From Rhodopseudomonas palustris JSC-3b (GTDB lineage: Bacteria > Pseudomonadota > Alphaproteobacteria > Rhizobiales > Xanthobacteraceae), in NCBI GenBank assembly GCA_000504425.1, contig KI632513.1:1804011-1868010 (forward strand): DNA of 64,000 bases, read 5' to 3'. Positions 8,776 through 17,870 of this stretch are shown piece by piece; position 1 is the first letter of the stretch; each line of letters opens with the position of its first letter. The notes under the pieces are model-generated. The model saw nothing but the letters and a program-made list of their open reading frames with translations, was not told where the DNA came from and ran no database searches. A program made the translations under genes and the position numbers.

Positions 8776-9072
8776 GTGAACAAGACGATTTTGGCCGTGA
8801 CGGCCGCAGCCACCCTCGCCGTGACCGCGCTGGCGGCGCCGGCGCCGGCACAAGCCCATGACGGTTTTGGCGTCGGGCTGGCCGCAGGGATGCTCGGCGG
8901 TGCGCTGGTCGGCGGCGCCTTCGCCGGCCCCGGCTATTATTACGGGCCGAGCTACTATTACGGACCGAGCTATGTGGTGTCCCCGGGCTATTACAGCGAC
9001 TGCTATTGGCAGCGGCAGCGGTTCTGGGACGGCTATGGCTGGCGGATTCGCAATGTGCGGGTCTGCGGCTGA
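8776..9072 (+). CDS. Small secreted glycine/tyrosine-rich protein
   Basis: A 98-residue protein with a signal peptide (NKTILAVTAAATLAVTALA, cleavage after AQA near residue 27). A glycine-zipper-like segment, GVGLAAGMLGGALVGGAFAG, is followed by YYYGPSYYYGPS repeats. It ends with two cysteines in DCYWQRQRFWDGYGWR and VRVCG. GTG 8776 follows CAGGAG at good spacing. The C-terminal RFWDxYxxxxxxRxVxVC pattern recurs in the next gene, so the two are paralogues. Function is unknown; an exported envelope protein is likely. Confidence 0.8.
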   Translation: MNKTILAVTAAATLAVTALAAPAPAQAHDGFGVGLAAGMLGGALVGGAFAGPGYYYGPSYYYGPSYVVSPGYYSDCYWQRQRFWDGYGWRIRNVRVCG

Positions 9073-9281
9073 CGCCCGGACGCAACAGTGCTTCAGTTCC
9101 CGCAGCGCAACCGCTTTGCGGTTTGACATCGGCCCGAAAAACACCTTTTTTGAAAGGCAATGAGCCGACGCTGGTGACGCGAGGTTGACGATCTTCGGAT
9201 TTGCCCGGAGCCTGTCGAGACCCCACAAGCGTATGACCAACCCGGCGCCGATTCGCGGCGCCACTCCAGGAGAGCCACTCA

Positions 9282-9569
9282 ATGAAGAAGACAGTTTCCG
9301 CTCTACTCGCGGTTGCAACGGTCGCCGGATCGCTGGTGGCCATCGCTCCGGCCGCCAAGGCCGACGGAGGGCAGATTGCCGCTGGCGTCGCCGGCGGCCT
9401 GATCGGCGGCGCGCTGCTCGGCAGCGCCATCGCCAGCAGCCGCCCGGCCTATGCCGCGCCGGCCCCGGTCTATGTCGAGGAACCGCCGCCGTGCCGCGTG
9501 GTGCGCGAGCGTTTTTGGGATGACTATCGCGGCGTCTGGCGTACCCGCCGCGTCGAGGTTTGCGATTAA
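9282..9569 (+). CDS. Small secreted glycine-zipper protein, paralogue of the upstream gene
   Basis: 95 residues: a signal peptide (MKKTVSALLAVATVAGSLVA, cleavage after AKA near residue 27), a glycine-zipper segment GVAGGLIGGALLGSAIA, a short Pro-rich linker, and a C-terminus with CRVVRERFWDDYRGVWRTRR ending in VCD. The RFWD motif and terminal VxVC match the preceding gene. AGGAGAG precedes ATG 9282. A rho-independent terminator follows. The two genes probably arose by tandem duplication. Function is unknown. Confidence 0.82.
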   Translation: MKKTVSALLAVATVAGSLVAIAPAAKADGGQIAAGVAGGLIGGALLGSAIASSRPAYAAPAPVYVEEPPPCRVVRERFWDDYRGVWRTRRVEVCD

Positions 9570-9622
9570 TCGAGCAGCGCCGGCTGTTTGAGCCGCGCGG
9601 TTTGTTGCAGTGGTCTACCTGG

Positions 9623-9657
9623 AGCCGGGTCGCGCAAGCGGCCCGGCTTTTGGTTTT
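9623..9657 (+). terminator. Rho-independent terminator after the small secreted gene
   Basis: AGCCGGG at 9623-9629 pairs with CCCGGCT at 9642-9648, with TCGC/GCG extending the stem around a GCAA loop. A T-rich tail, TTTTGGTTTT, follows. Confidence 0.75.
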
Positions 9658-9717
9658 GTGGGCTTTTGGTTTTCTGGCTCGGCTTGCAGGCTCGGCGGGC
9701 TTGTCTGGTAGCGCGCG

Positions 9718-10959
9718 TCAGCGCGCGCTCTGCAGCGCCTGCAGCACTGAAACGCTCGGCCAGCAATCGACCTTCAGCCCGGCCGCCTTCTGATAGGCGC
9801 CGAGCGCGGCGCGGGTCTGCATCCCGGCCTTGCCGTCGAGCTTGTCAGCATAGAGCCCAAGCCGCGTCAGATGACGCTGCATAGCCTCGACATCCTTGCT
9901 GCGCAGCTGCGTGGTCGCGGCCCAGGGCGTCGCGAACGGCTGCGGATCGCGAATCCGGTCGGCGACATGGCCGACGAACAGCACGTAGAGATCGGAGAAA
10001 TTGTATTCCTTGATCACGAAGTAATTCTTGGTGGTCAGGAATGACGGGCCATAGATGCCCTCCGGCTGCAGCAGCGAGGCCGGCTGCGCCTGCTCGGCGG
10101 CGCTGAGCCGTTGGCCGCGCACCGGCACAAAACCCTGGCGCAACCATTCGCCGATCGGACGGCTCACTTCCGGCACGCCGAGCGTGCAATCGACATTGGC
10201 CGGCGCGCGCACCTCATAGGCCCAGCGCATCCCGCTCTGCCAGCCCTTGTTGGCGAGCTGCTGCGCCGCCGAGGCCAAGGCGTCGGGCACCGAATGCCAG
10301 ATGTCGATCCGGCCATCGCCGTCGAAATCAACGCCGTGCTTATAGAATTCCGAGGGCAGAAACTGCGTCAGCCCGGTGGCGCCGGCCCAGGACGAGCGCA
10401 GATCGCCGCGCGCCGCGTGGCCCTGCTGCACGATCTTCATCGCCTCGATGAATTCGACTTGGTACTGCTCCTTGCGCCGGCCGACATAGGCCTGGGTCGC
10501 CAGCACCCGCATCAGATCATAAGGCAGCCGGTAGCGGCCGAAATCGGTCTCGCGGCCCCAGATCGCCAGCACCACCGTGGCCGGCACGCCGAATTGCCGC
10601 TCGATCCGGTCGAGCGTAGCGCGGTGCTGCTGCAACAGCCGCTGGCCATAGGACGCCAGCCGGCTGATGGTGGTTTCCTTGAGATAGTCGGCCGGAACCT
10701 GCACGAACTCGGCCTGCGATGGCGCGCCGGTTTTCGGCCGCCCCGGCAGAATGAGGTCAGGCAGCTTGTAGTCGGGCTCAAGCCCGGCAGTGATCGCCTC
10801 AAAAGTGGCGCGCGAAATGCCGGCGTCGCGTGCCTGCGGCCACATCGAAGCGAGGAAGCCGTTGAAGCCGGCATCGGCTGCCGCGGCGGTGCGCGGCCAT
10901 TGGCCGAGCACCACACACAGCAGCAGCGTAACAATGACGATGTGGATGCGACGTGTCAT
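9718..10959 (-). CDS. Lytic murein transglycosylase, MltB-like, with peptidoglycan-binding domain
   Basis: 413 residues. An N-terminal hydrophobic signal segment (IHIVIVTLLLCVVLGQW) is followed by an SLT-2/MltB catalytic domain with AIWGRETDFGRY holding the catalytic Glu, and by GATGLTQFLPSEFYKHGVDF. The C-terminal about 60 residues form a peptidoglycan-binding fold (QRHLTRLGLYADKLDGKAG). Such enzymes cleave the MurNAc-GlcNAc bond to 1,6-anhydro products in the periplasm. I chose ATG 10959, just before the basic n-region; an earlier start at 11019 is less plausible. Confidence 0.92.
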   Translation of the reverse strand: MTRRIHIVIVTLLLCVVLGQWPRTAAAADAGFNGFLASMWPQARDAGISRATFEAITAGLEPDYKLPDLILPGRPKTGAPSQAEFVQVPADYLKETTISRLASYGQRLLQQHRATLDRIERQFGVPATVVLAIWGRETDFGRYRLPYDLMRVLATQAYVGRRKEQYQVEFIEAMKIVQQGHAARGDLRSSWAGATGLTQFLPSEFYKHGVDFDGDGRIDIWHSVPDALASAAQQLANKGWQSGMRWAYEVRAPANVDCTLGVPEVSRPIGEWLRQGFVPVRGQRLSAAEQAQPASLLQPEGIYGPSFLTTKNYFVIKEYNFSDLYVLFVGHVADRIRDPQPFATPWAATTQLRSKDVEAMQRHLTRLGLYADKLDGKAGMQTRAALGAYQKAAGLKVDCWPSVSVLQALQSAR

Positions 10960-11015
10960 CACCAGCCAGGGTGCCAGAAGCGTTGGTCGCAAATTAGCAC
11001 CCTGGCCGCATTGCC

Positions 11016-11603
11016 TCAATGATGGCCGCCGCTGTCGCGCGCGACCGCGTCATTGGACAGCTTGTCGACATAGGCGATGCCGATCGCCGACAAGATGAAC
11101 ACGGTATGGATGATGGTCTGCCACATCACGCCTTCGGCGGTGTAGTTCGAGGTGCGGCCCGGCGCGCCAAGGCCGCCGGCTTCGATGAAGGTGCGCAAGA
11201 GATGGATCGAGGAGATGCCGATGATCGCCATCGCCAGCTTGATCTTCAGCACGCTGGCATTGACGTGGCCGAGCCATTCCGGCTCGTCCGGATGACCTTG
11301 CAGATTGAGCCGTGACACAAAGGTCTCGTAGCCGCCGACGATCACCATCACCAACAGGTTGGAGATCATCACCACGTCGATCAGGCCGAGCACCACCAGC
11401 ATGATCTGCTGCTCGCTGAAGTCGAACGAATGCGCGATCAGGTGCCACAGCTCCTTGAGGAACAGCACCACATAGACGGCTTGTGCAACAATCAAACCGA
11501 CATAGAGCGGCAATTGCAGCCAGCGGGAACCGAAGATCAGCACCGGGATCGGCCGCATCGGCAGCCTCTTCGGGGGCAATGGCGTTTCGGGAGTCGTGGA
11601 CAT
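11016..11603 (-). CDS. UPF0114 family membrane protein
   Basis: A 195-residue integral membrane protein matching the UPF0114/TIGR00645 (YqhA-like) family. It has about four membrane helices: [54 protein letters not shown] and a C-terminal one ending [21 protein letters not shown] and [16 protein letters not shown] are family-typical. The start at 11603 follows a GAGAGA ribosome-binding site. The molecular role is not established. It is transcribed leftward, with its stop near the transglycosylase promoter. Confidence 0.88.
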   Translation of the reverse strand: MSTTPETPLPPKRLPMRPIPVLIFGSRWLQLPLYVGLIVAQAVYVVLFLKELWHLIAHSFDFSEQQIMLVVLGLIDVVMISNLLVMVIVGGYETFVSRLNLQGHPDEPEWLGHVNASVLKIKLAMAIIGISSIHLLRTFIEAGGLGAPGRTSNYTAEGVMWQTIIHTVFILSAIGIAYVDKLSNDAVARDSGGHH

Positions 11604-11692
11604 GATCAGTCTCTCGCAAATCGGAATTGCATAAGTAGTGACAAGCAAACGCGGGCTTATACCAACGGCGATTGATACCAACCAATACGCGC

Positions 11693-11783
11693 GTCATGGC
11701 CGGACGTTGCTCCGGCCATCCACGTCTTTGATCAGGCAGCGTCAAAGACGTGGATGCCGCGACAAGCGCGGGCATCACGGTCA
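11693..11783. repeat. Two-palindrome intergenic repeat (family A)
   Basis: The first hairpin is GTCATGGCCGG...CCGGCCAT. CACGTCTTTGA and its inverse TCAAAGACGTG form the centre, and a second GCCGCGACAAGCGCGGGCAT hairpin closes it. The upstream CAACGGCGATTGATACCAAC also occurs before the copy at 51085. The architecture is the same as at 31637, 44428 and 63923. Confidence 0.75.
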
Positions 11784-11876
11784 TTGGTGGGATCATCCAA
11801 TGGTCTTATAGCTGATCGTAGCGGGCACGATCATGGCGCACTTACGCGGCAACTGGCCGCAGTCGGCACAACAAAA

Positions 11877-12647
11877 CTAGCGGGTGGCGACGATGAACAG
11901 CCGCGGGAAGCGCAGCAGCACCTTGCCATCGGCCTGCGGCAGATAGGCGGCCGCAATCCGCGCGGTATAGGCAGCGATGAAGGCCTTGCGCTCGGGTAGA
12001 TCGAGCGGATCGATGAACGGCCGCAGCCCGGTGCCCTTCAGCCACTCGACAATCTCGATCGCGCTGTCGAGCGGATGGTTATAGATGGTGTGCCAAATCT
12101 CCAGCCGGCTACACAGCGGCTTCAGCGCGTCATAATAGACGCTCGGCTTCGGCAACTGGTCGCGTGCTTCCGCGGCCTTGGCCAATTGCTCGCGCCACGG
12201 CTCCTGTTGCGCCACTTCGCGCATCAGGACATGCGACGGTTCGTCAAGATTGTCCGGCATCTGCACCGCCAGCACGCCGCCCGGCCCGAGCGCGCCCAGC
12301 AGCCGCTGCATGTGCTTGAGATGGTTCGGCACCCAATTGAGCACCGCATTGGCGAAGATCACTTCGGTGCCGACCGGCGCCACCCAATGGGCGATATTGG
12401 CTTCGATAAAGTTGTGTCCGGGCAGCCGCTCGCGGGCTTGGCGCAGCATGTCGGCCGAGGTGTCGACGCCGGTGACCCTGGCCTGCGGCCAACGCTTCAC
12501 CAGAAGCTCGGTGGAGTTGCCGGGCCCGCAGCCGATGTCAGCGACCCGGCGCGGATCATCGAGCCGGATCTGCGCCAGCAGATCGCGCGCCGGACGCGTA
12601 CGCTCGTCCTCGAACCTCAGATACTGCTCGGCACTCCAGTCAGCCAT
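11877..12647 (-). CDS. tam: Trans-aconitate 2-methyltransferase
   Basis: A 256-residue class I SAM-dependent methyltransferase starting [20 protein letters not shown], the family signature N-terminus. The SAM-binding motif I is [14 protein letters not shown] near residues 36-49; motif II acidic residue follows in [11 protein letters not shown]. It methylates trans-aconitate, a spontaneous by-product of the TCA cycle that inhibits aconitase. Length fits the family. It stands alone, with no obvious operon partner; a family A repeat lies downstream. Confidence 0.93.
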   Translation of the reverse strand: MADWSAEQYLRFEDERTRPARDLLAQIRLDDPRRVADIGCGPGNSTELLVKRWPQARVTGVDTSADMLRQARERLPGHNFIEANIAHWVAPVGTEVIFANAVLNWVPNHLKHMQRLLGALGPGGVLAVQMPDNLDEPSHVLMREVAQQEPWREQLAKAAEARDQLPKPSVYYDALKPLCSRLEIWHTIYNHPLDSAIEIVEWLKGTGLRPFIDPLDLPERKAFIAAYTARIAAAYLPQADGKVLLRFPRLFIVATR

Positions 12648-12972
12648 TCTCGATACTGTCCTTACCTCCGCGGGATGCAGCGCTGGAAAGCTATTGATCC
12701 CCCTGCATAATGCAATATCCCGCGATGATCACCGAATCGTTGCCGAGCGCGCGATTGCGATGATCAAGCGAACCAGAGGGGACGTGACGGCCGTAGCGGC
12801 GTTGCACATGACGGCAACGATGGCGGATCGGCGCAGCGCGCCGCGCGCATCTTGCGATCGCGGCGCAGTTCGCAAGCAAGCCGCAGCAAGCGGCCTCGGA
12901 ACAGCGTTTTGAAGCCGCAATCCGGTCTGCGATCCGGTCTGGCGTCGAGGCGCCAGACCGGAGCAAGCCGTG
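12648..12972. other. Intergenic stretch between ettA and tam
   Basis: 325 bp between two leftward genes. It carries the inverted repeat next to the ettA stop (12934-12961). Otherwise only weak, arginine-rich frames are present and no supported gene. Confidence 0.5.
12934..12961 (-). terminator. Hairpin downstream of ettA, possible terminator
   Basis: CCGGTCTGGCG pairs perfectly with CGCCAGACCGG around a six-base loop, 11 bp after the ettA stop. There is no clear T-tract on the leftward strand, so it may only stabilise the 3' end. Confidence 0.45.
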
Positions 12973-14622
12973 TTACCGGGTCAGCTTCTTGTACTTGGCG
13001 CGGTGCGGGATGATGGCGTCCTGGCCGAGCCGGCGCATCTTGTCCTTCTCGTAGTCCTGGAAGTTACCCTCGAACCACTCGACATGGCTGTCGTCTTCGA
13101 ACGCCAGAATGTGGGTGGCGATACGGTCGAGGAACCAGCGGTCGTGGCTGATGATCACGGCGCAGCCGGCGAAATCCTCGAGCGCTTCTTCCAGCGCGCG
13201 CAGCGTATCGACGTCGAGATCGTTGGTCGGTTCGTCGAGCAGCAGCACGTTGGCGCCGGACTTCAGCATTTTGGCGAGATGCACGCGGTTGCGCTCACCG
13301 CCCGACAGTGAGCCGACCTTCTTCTGCTGGTCGCCGCCCTTGAAGTTGAAAGCGGAGCAATAGCCGCGCGAATTCACTTCCTTCTTGCCGAGCAGGATCA
13401 GCTCGTTGCCGCCGGAGATTTCCTCCCACACCGTCTTCTTGGCGTCGAGTGCGTCACGCGACTGGTCGACATAGCCAAGACGCACCGTCTCGCCGATGGT
13501 GATGGTGCCGGAATCCGGCTTCTCCTGCCCGGTGATCATCCGGAACAGCGTGGTCTTGCCGGCGCCGTTCGGGCCGATCACACCGACGATGCCGCCAGGC
13601 GGCAGCTTGAAGGTCAGATTGTCGATCAGCAACCGATCGCCAAAACCCTTGGTCAGGCCATCGAAGTCGACGACATTGGCGCCAAGCCGCTCCGCCACCG
13701 GAATGATGATCTGAGCGGTCTGGGTCTGCTTCTCGCTGGCCTTAGCGAGCAATTCCTCATAGCGCTGGTAGCGCGCCTTGGACTTGGCCTGACGCGCCTT
13801 CGGCGAGGCCGCGATCCACTCCTGTTCGCGCGCCAACGTCTTCTGGTGGGCGGCGTCCTCGCGGCCCTCTTGCTCCAGGCGCTTCTGCTTCTGCACCAGC
13901 CAGGACGAGTAGTTGCCCTCATAGGGAATGCCACGGCCGCGGTCGAGTTCGAGAATCCAGCCGGTGACGTTGTCGAGGAAGTAACGGTCGTGGGTGACGA
14001 TCAGGATCGCGCCCGGATAGTTACGCAGATGGCTTTCCAGCCACGACACCGATTCGGCGTCGAGATGGTTGGTCGGTTCGTCAAGCAGCAACAGATCGGG
14101 CTGATCGAGCAACAGCCTGCACAGCGCGACGCGGCGGCGCTCACCGCCCGACAGCTTGCTGACGTCGGCATCGTCCGGCGGGCAGCGCAGCGCGTCCATC
14201 GCCTGATCGACCTTGCTGTCGAGATCCCACAGCCCCGCGGACTCGATCTGGTCCTGCAGCTGCGTCATCTCGTCGGCGGTTTCCTCGGAATAGTTCATCG
14301 CCAGTTCGTTGTAGCGATCGAGGATGGCCTTCTGCTTGGCGACGCCGAGCATGACGTTTTCGCGCACGGTGAGCGCCGGATCGAGCTGCGGCTCCTGCTC
14401 GAGATAACCAACGCGGGCGCCTTCGGCGACCCAGGCCTCGCCGGTGTATTCCTTGTCGATCCCGGCCATGATCTTGAGCAGCGTCGACTTGCCGGCGCCG
14501 TTGACGCCGAGCACGCCGATCTTGGCGTCCGGATAGAACGACAAGTGGACGTTATCGAGCACCTTGCGGGTCGGGTAGGCCTTGGTCAGGCCCTGCATGA
14601 AATAGACGAACTGGCGAGCCAT
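12973..14622 (-). CDS. ettA: Energy-dependent translational throttle protein EttA (ABC-F)
   Basis: 549 residues, full length for EttA. Two ABC ATPase domains without membrane segments: Walker A GVNGAGKS near residue 41 and GPNGAGKT in the second half, with signatures LSGGERRR and LSGGERNR, and Walker [13 protein letters not shown] and [12 protein letters not shown]. The charged interdomain linker ([15 protein letters not shown]) contacts tRNA in the ribosomal E site. EttA gates entry into the elongation cycle according to ATP/ADP ratio. ATG 14622 is preceded by AAGGA. It starts [12 protein letters not shown] as in homologues. Confidence 0.96.
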   Translation of the reverse strand: MARQFVYFMQGLTKAYPTRKVLDNVHLSFYPDAKIGVLGVNGAGKSTLLKIMAGIDKEYTGEAWVAEGARVGYLEQEPQLDPALTVRENVMLGVAKQKAILDRYNELAMNYSEETADEMTQLQDQIESAGLWDLDSKVDQAMDALRCPPDDADVSKLSGGERRRVALCRLLLDQPDLLLLDEPTNHLDAESVSWLESHLRNYPGAILIVTHDRYFLDNVTGWILELDRGRGIPYEGNYSSWLVQKQKRLEQEGREDAAHQKTLAREQEWIAASPKARQAKSKARYQRYEELLAKASEKQTQTAQIIIPVAERLGANVVDFDGLTKGFGDRLLIDNLTFKLPPGGIVGVIGPNGAGKTTLFRMITGQEKPDSGTITIGETVRLGYVDQSRDALDAKKTVWEEISGGNELILLGKKEVNSRGYCSAFNFKGGDQQKKVGSLSGGERNRVHLAKMLKSGANVLLLDEPTNDLDVDTLRALEEALEDFAGCAVIISHDRWFLDRIATHILAFEDDSHVEWFEGNFQDYEKDKMRRLGQDAIIPHRAKYKKLTR

Positions 14623-14864
14623 CGTGATCCTTGAAGATGCGATCCCTGAGAACCTTGGAATGTGCGGGGGTGTTGGCGCTGATGTAGCGGGGCCGCCTGC
14701 AAAGGGCAACCCGGCGCGGGTTTGCCGTTAAGAAATCGTTCAACATATCGGCGTCTCCTTGCCGGTAGGAACGATTCGGAATGCACTTTTATCGAGCCGG
14801 CGAAAGCTGTTCGCAGACGTTCGGCATTCCTCGCGCCTTGCGCGCTGTTTGAGCGGCACTTGCC

Positions 14865-15068
14865 ATGGCCCTCGTCACGCCCACTGCCCCGCCTAACCCG
14901 GACTCACATCTGGACGATGACGTGCGCCTGATCGACGAAATCCGGGATTTCTGGCGGCAATTTTTCGTGGCGGCGTTCAACCCGTATCGGCCGGAGCGCC
15001 ACTACATGCGCGGCCCCGGACCGGCATGGCGCGCCAAGCATGGCGGCAACGCCGAGCCACACGATTAA
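14865..15068 (+). CDS. Small hypothetical protein
   Basis: 67 residues with an acidic N-terminal part (SHLDDDVRLIDEIRDFWRQF) and a Pro/Arg/Gly-rich end (YRPERHYMRGPGPAWR). Codon third positions are strongly G/C, as expected for real genes here. There is no signal or membrane segment. I recognise no family. It stands alone between ettA and the L,D-transpeptidase, divergent from ettA. Real coding is more likely than not. Confidence 0.5.
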   Translation: MALVTPTAPPNPDSHLDDDVRLIDEIRDFWRQFFVAAFNPYRPERHYMRGPGPAWRAKHGGNAEPHD

Positions 15069-15209
15069 CACCCACGATTAACGCAATTGTCGGGCAGTTG
15101 CCTCGCGTGGTTGCCTCGCGCGGCTTCGAGCGCGGACGCCGCTGCCTCACACATCGCCGCGCAAACGGCGCGACGCCCCTCTCGCCAGGCAAGAGTATCG
15201 GCCGGCCAA

Positions 15210-15246
15210 AATGAAAACTGCGGTTCTGGAGGCCCCAGAACCGCAG
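15210..15246 (-). terminator. Rho-independent terminator of the L,D-transpeptidase gene
   Basis: CTGCGGTTCTGG at 15218-15229 pairs perfectly with CCAGAACCGCAG at 15235-15246. On the leftward strand it is followed by TTTTCATTTT. It lies 8 bp past the stop codon. Confidence 0.85.
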
Positions 15247-15253
15247 CTCGTTG

Positions 15254-16594
15254 TTAGCGGATCGTGACCGGCGCCGGCAGCGGCGGCACCGCAGTCGGCG
15301 CGGTGCCGGCCGTGGGCGCGATCTGTGCGGTCGGCAACTGGCCTTGCGGCATCGCACCGGGCGCAGCGGGCGCACCGCCAGCGGGCGCGGCGGCCGGAGC
15401 CAGAGCCGGCTGCGGCGGCGTGGCATTGGCGCTGGCGCCGGGCGGCGGACCACCGGGCAGCACCACCACGCGGGTGCCGACCTTCACGCGATCGAACAGG
15501 TCGGACACGTCTTCATTGAGCATGCCGATACAGCCCGAGGACACGAACTTGCCGATCGTCGAAGGCTGGTTGGTGCCGTGAATGCGGTACACGGTCGAGC
15601 CGAGATACATGGCGCGCGCGCCCATCGGATTGCCCGGACCGCCCGCCATGAAGCGCGGCAGATAAGGCTGGCGCTCGATCATCTCGGTCGGCGGATGCCA
15701 ATCCGGCCATTCGGCCTTGCGCGACACCTTTTGCACGCCGTTCCAGGTAAAACCGTCGCGGCCGACGCGCACGCCGTAGCGGATGGCGCGGCCACCGCCG
15801 AGCACGAAATACAGATGGGTGTTGGAGGTATCGACCACGATGGTGCCGGGCGGCTCCTTGGTCTGGAACGCGACCTCCTGCCGACGCAGATGCGGCGGCA
15901 GCTGTTTTGGCGCGTCGAGCTCGGGCTGTTCTTCCGGTGGCAGCGCCGACACCGACATGGGGCGGCCATTGCCGCCGGGAGCCCCGGCCGCCGGCGCGCC
16001 ATTGGCCACACCACCCTGCGGAGCACCGCCCACGGCCTCCGGCGGACGCAGCGAGCGCGGGTCATCATTGGGCACACCGGCCGCAGCCGGACGGTCGGAA
16101 TAGATCACCGAGGGCGGTCCGGCCGGACGGCCATAACGCGGATCATCGGGCGACAGAATCGGGCCCTGCGGCGCGCCCTGCGCACCCGAATAGGCTGGCG
16201 GCGTGGCCGGGCGGCCATAGCGCGGATCATCCGGCGACAAAATCGGGCCCTGCGGCACCGCGGCCTGCGGCTGCCCCTGCATCGGGGCGCGATCGGAATA
16301 GGCCGGCGGCGCGGCGGGGCGGCCATAACGCGGATCGTCCGGCGACAGGATCGGGCCCGGCGCTGGCAGCGCCATCGAGCCCGGCCCGCGGCCGCCATCC
16401 TCTTCATCGAGCGCATCGAAGTCCGGCATCGCGTCGGGGCGTCGGTAGTCAGGCGATGCCGCACCGCCAGCATAGGGCGGCGGCGAGGTATAGGTGCCGG
16501 GCGCAGGAAGGTTGCTTTGCGCGCTAGCGAGCGTGGCGGCGGCAGCGCTGCCCGCAAAGGCTGCAAAAACCGTCAAAATGCGTTTGATTGTCAT
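15254..16594 (-). CDS. L,D-transpeptidase (YkuD) with Pro-rich repeats
   Basis: 446 residues: a signal peptide (ILTVFAAFAGSAAAATLASA), then a long Pro/Gly-rich region of about 180 residues in which GPILSPDDPRYGRP occurs three times. The YkuD domain in the middle has YRIHGTNQP and the catalytic SSGCIGML. A Pro/Ala-rich tail follows. The enzyme would make 3-3 peptidoglycan cross-links or anchor proteins in the periplasm. The repeat region may span or bind the wall. ATG 16594 begins the signal peptide. It is a single gene with its own terminator. Confidence 0.92.
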   Translation of the reverse strand: MTIKRILTVFAAFAGSAAAATLASAQSNLPAPGTYTSPPPYAGGAASPDYRRPDAMPDFDALDEEDGGRGPGSMALPAPGPILSPDDPRYGRPAAPPAYSDRAPMQGQPQAAVPQGPILSPDDPRYGRPATPPAYSGAQGAPQGPILSPDDPRYGRPAGPPSVIYSDRPAAAGVPNDDPRSLRPPEAVGGAPQGGVANGAPAAGAPGGNGRPMSVSALPPEEQPELDAPKQLPPHLRRQEVAFQTKEPPGTIVVDTSNTHLYFVLGGGRAIRYGVRVGRDGFTWNGVQKVSRKAEWPDWHPPTEMIERQPYLPRFMAGGPGNPMGARAMYLGSTVYRIHGTNQPSTIGKFVSSGCIGMLNEDVSDLFDRVKVGTRVVVLPGGPPPGASANATPPQPALAPAAAPAGGAPAAPGAMPQGQLPTAQIAPTAGTAPTAVPPLPAPVTIR

Positions 16595-16928
16595 TACTTT
16601 TCTATAAACCCCAAGCGACACCGGATCGTATTAGGGGGATTGGCGGAGGATCACGGCGCATTCAAGACAATTCCAGCGATTCGTGGCGAATTTCATCATA
16701 ATGTCCGGAACTTGAGCGAATTGTGAAAGCGACCGGCGCCGTGGCGAAGCGACGCTGACGCTGATCGTCGCGCAAATTTTCGGCAAGGCTGGCGGCCGTT
16801 GCGCTATCCTTTACCAGCCTTGATTCGTGGTGCGACCGGCGTCCGCCACGGCGTTCGGCAGCGTTGTGTTGTCACCGAGTTCCCGTTTGTTTCCAGGATC
16901 TTCGCTCCGGCGAAGCGAGACGAGACTG
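16595..16928. other. Divergent intergenic region
   Basis: 334 bp between the leftward L,D-transpeptidase and the rightward Ala/Pro-rich protein. It must hold both promoters, but no convincing -35/-10 pair or operator was identified. Confidence 0.5.
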
Positions 16929-17837
16929 ATGCTTCCCGGACTGCGTTTTCTGTTTGCGGCCGTTGTCCTGTCGGTGTCGATGCTGGTGTTCGGCCTCGGC
17001 GCTGCGGCCTTGCTGCGGGCCTCGCACGACCGTTTTGTGTCCACGCCAAAAATCCGCTCGGCGCCGCCGCCGCTGCTGGCGCAGCATACCGAGCCGCCCC
17101 CCCCGACCCTCAGCCTGCTCCGAGTCGAGCCGCAGCTGGCAGCCCCCCAAAGCGCCAGCGAGCCGGGCTCCGTCGCCGACAGCGGGGCCGACACGCCGGC
17201 AGCGCCGACCATCGCCAGCACGGAAGCGGCGACGCCCGCAGCACCGCCGCTCGCGACCGACTCTGAGCGCTCGACGCTGACGGCCGAGGATCTCAAGGCT
17301 GCGCCGGTCACGGTGCCACCGGCCGCCGCATCGCAGCCGGACAGCCCTGCCCCAGCGGACAGCATTGCCCAAGCAGATAGCGTTGCCAAAACTGACGACG
17401 CGTCCAAGACTGACAACGCATCCAAGACTGACAACGCGGTCAATGCCGCGGCGACCGAGCCAGCCAAAGCGGCAGATCAGCCCGCAGCAGCCTCCCCGGC
17501 CGTGGCCGCGAGCACGCCCACAGCCGCCGAGCCGTCGTCGGAACCGGCGGCTGTCGCCGCAGCAAGCACCGACGCTGCGCCGGCTGGCAGTGCGGCTCCC
17601 GCGGATGCGACACAGCCTGGCGCCGCGCCGAAAACCGAGGATGCTGCGGCCGTGGCCGCTGTCAGCGAGGAAGCCGTTCCGGTGCCGCCGCGGCTGCCGG
17701 CAGCGCGTCCGGTGATCCGCACCAGCAAGCCCAAGGCGCGCCGTGTCGCGCATAAGCGCAAGCATGTGGTGCGCCGGCGCGTGGCCGTGCCGACCGCCGC
17801 CGAGCAGAGCTTCCTGCCCGGCTTCGGCGGCACTTAG
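16929..17837 (+). CDS. Ala/Pro-rich single-span membrane protein
   Basis: 302 residues. One N-terminal membrane helix (FLFAAVVLSVSMLVFGLGAAAL) is followed by a long low-complexity Ala/Pro/Ser/Thr/Asp region with an 18-bp tandem repeat encoding ASKTDN. The C-terminus is strongly basic (KPKARRVAHKRKHVVRRR). The layout suggests an anchored, extended periplasmic protein whose basic tail could bind an anionic polymer, but no domain is recognised. ATG 16929 directly precedes the helix. The composition is biased and the repeats may vary in number between strains. Confidence 0.7.
   Translation: MLPGLRFLFAAVVLSVSMLVFGLGAAALLRASHDRFVSTPKIRSAPPPLLAQHTEPPPPTLSLLRVEPQLAAPQSASEPGSVADSGADTPAAPTIASTEAATPAAPPLATDSERSTLTAEDLKAAPVTVPPAAASQPDSPAPADSIAQADSVAKTDDASKTDNASKTDNAVNAAATEPAKAADQPAAASPAVAASTPTAAEPSSEPAAVAAASTDAAPAGSAAPADATQPGAAPKTEDAAAVAAVSEEAVPVPPRLPAARPVIRTSKPKARRVAHKRKHVVRRRVAVPTAAEQSFLPGFGGT
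17382..17435 (+). repeat. Three-unit 18-bp tandem repeat inside the Ala/Pro-rich gene
   Basis: Three units of 18 bp, the last two nearly identical (GCGTCCAAGACTGACAAC and GCATCCAAGACTGACAAC), encode repeated ASKTDN. A multiple-of-three period keeps the frame open if units are gained or lost. Confidence 0.75.
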
Positions 17838-17870
17838 TTTTCAAGACAATCCGATCCGACGAAGCCGGCC

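Noticed and set aside
12691..12966. Small reverse frame upstream of tam/ettA (91 codons)
   Set aside because: Cys/Arg/Ala-rich with no plausible start context; the region looks intergenic.
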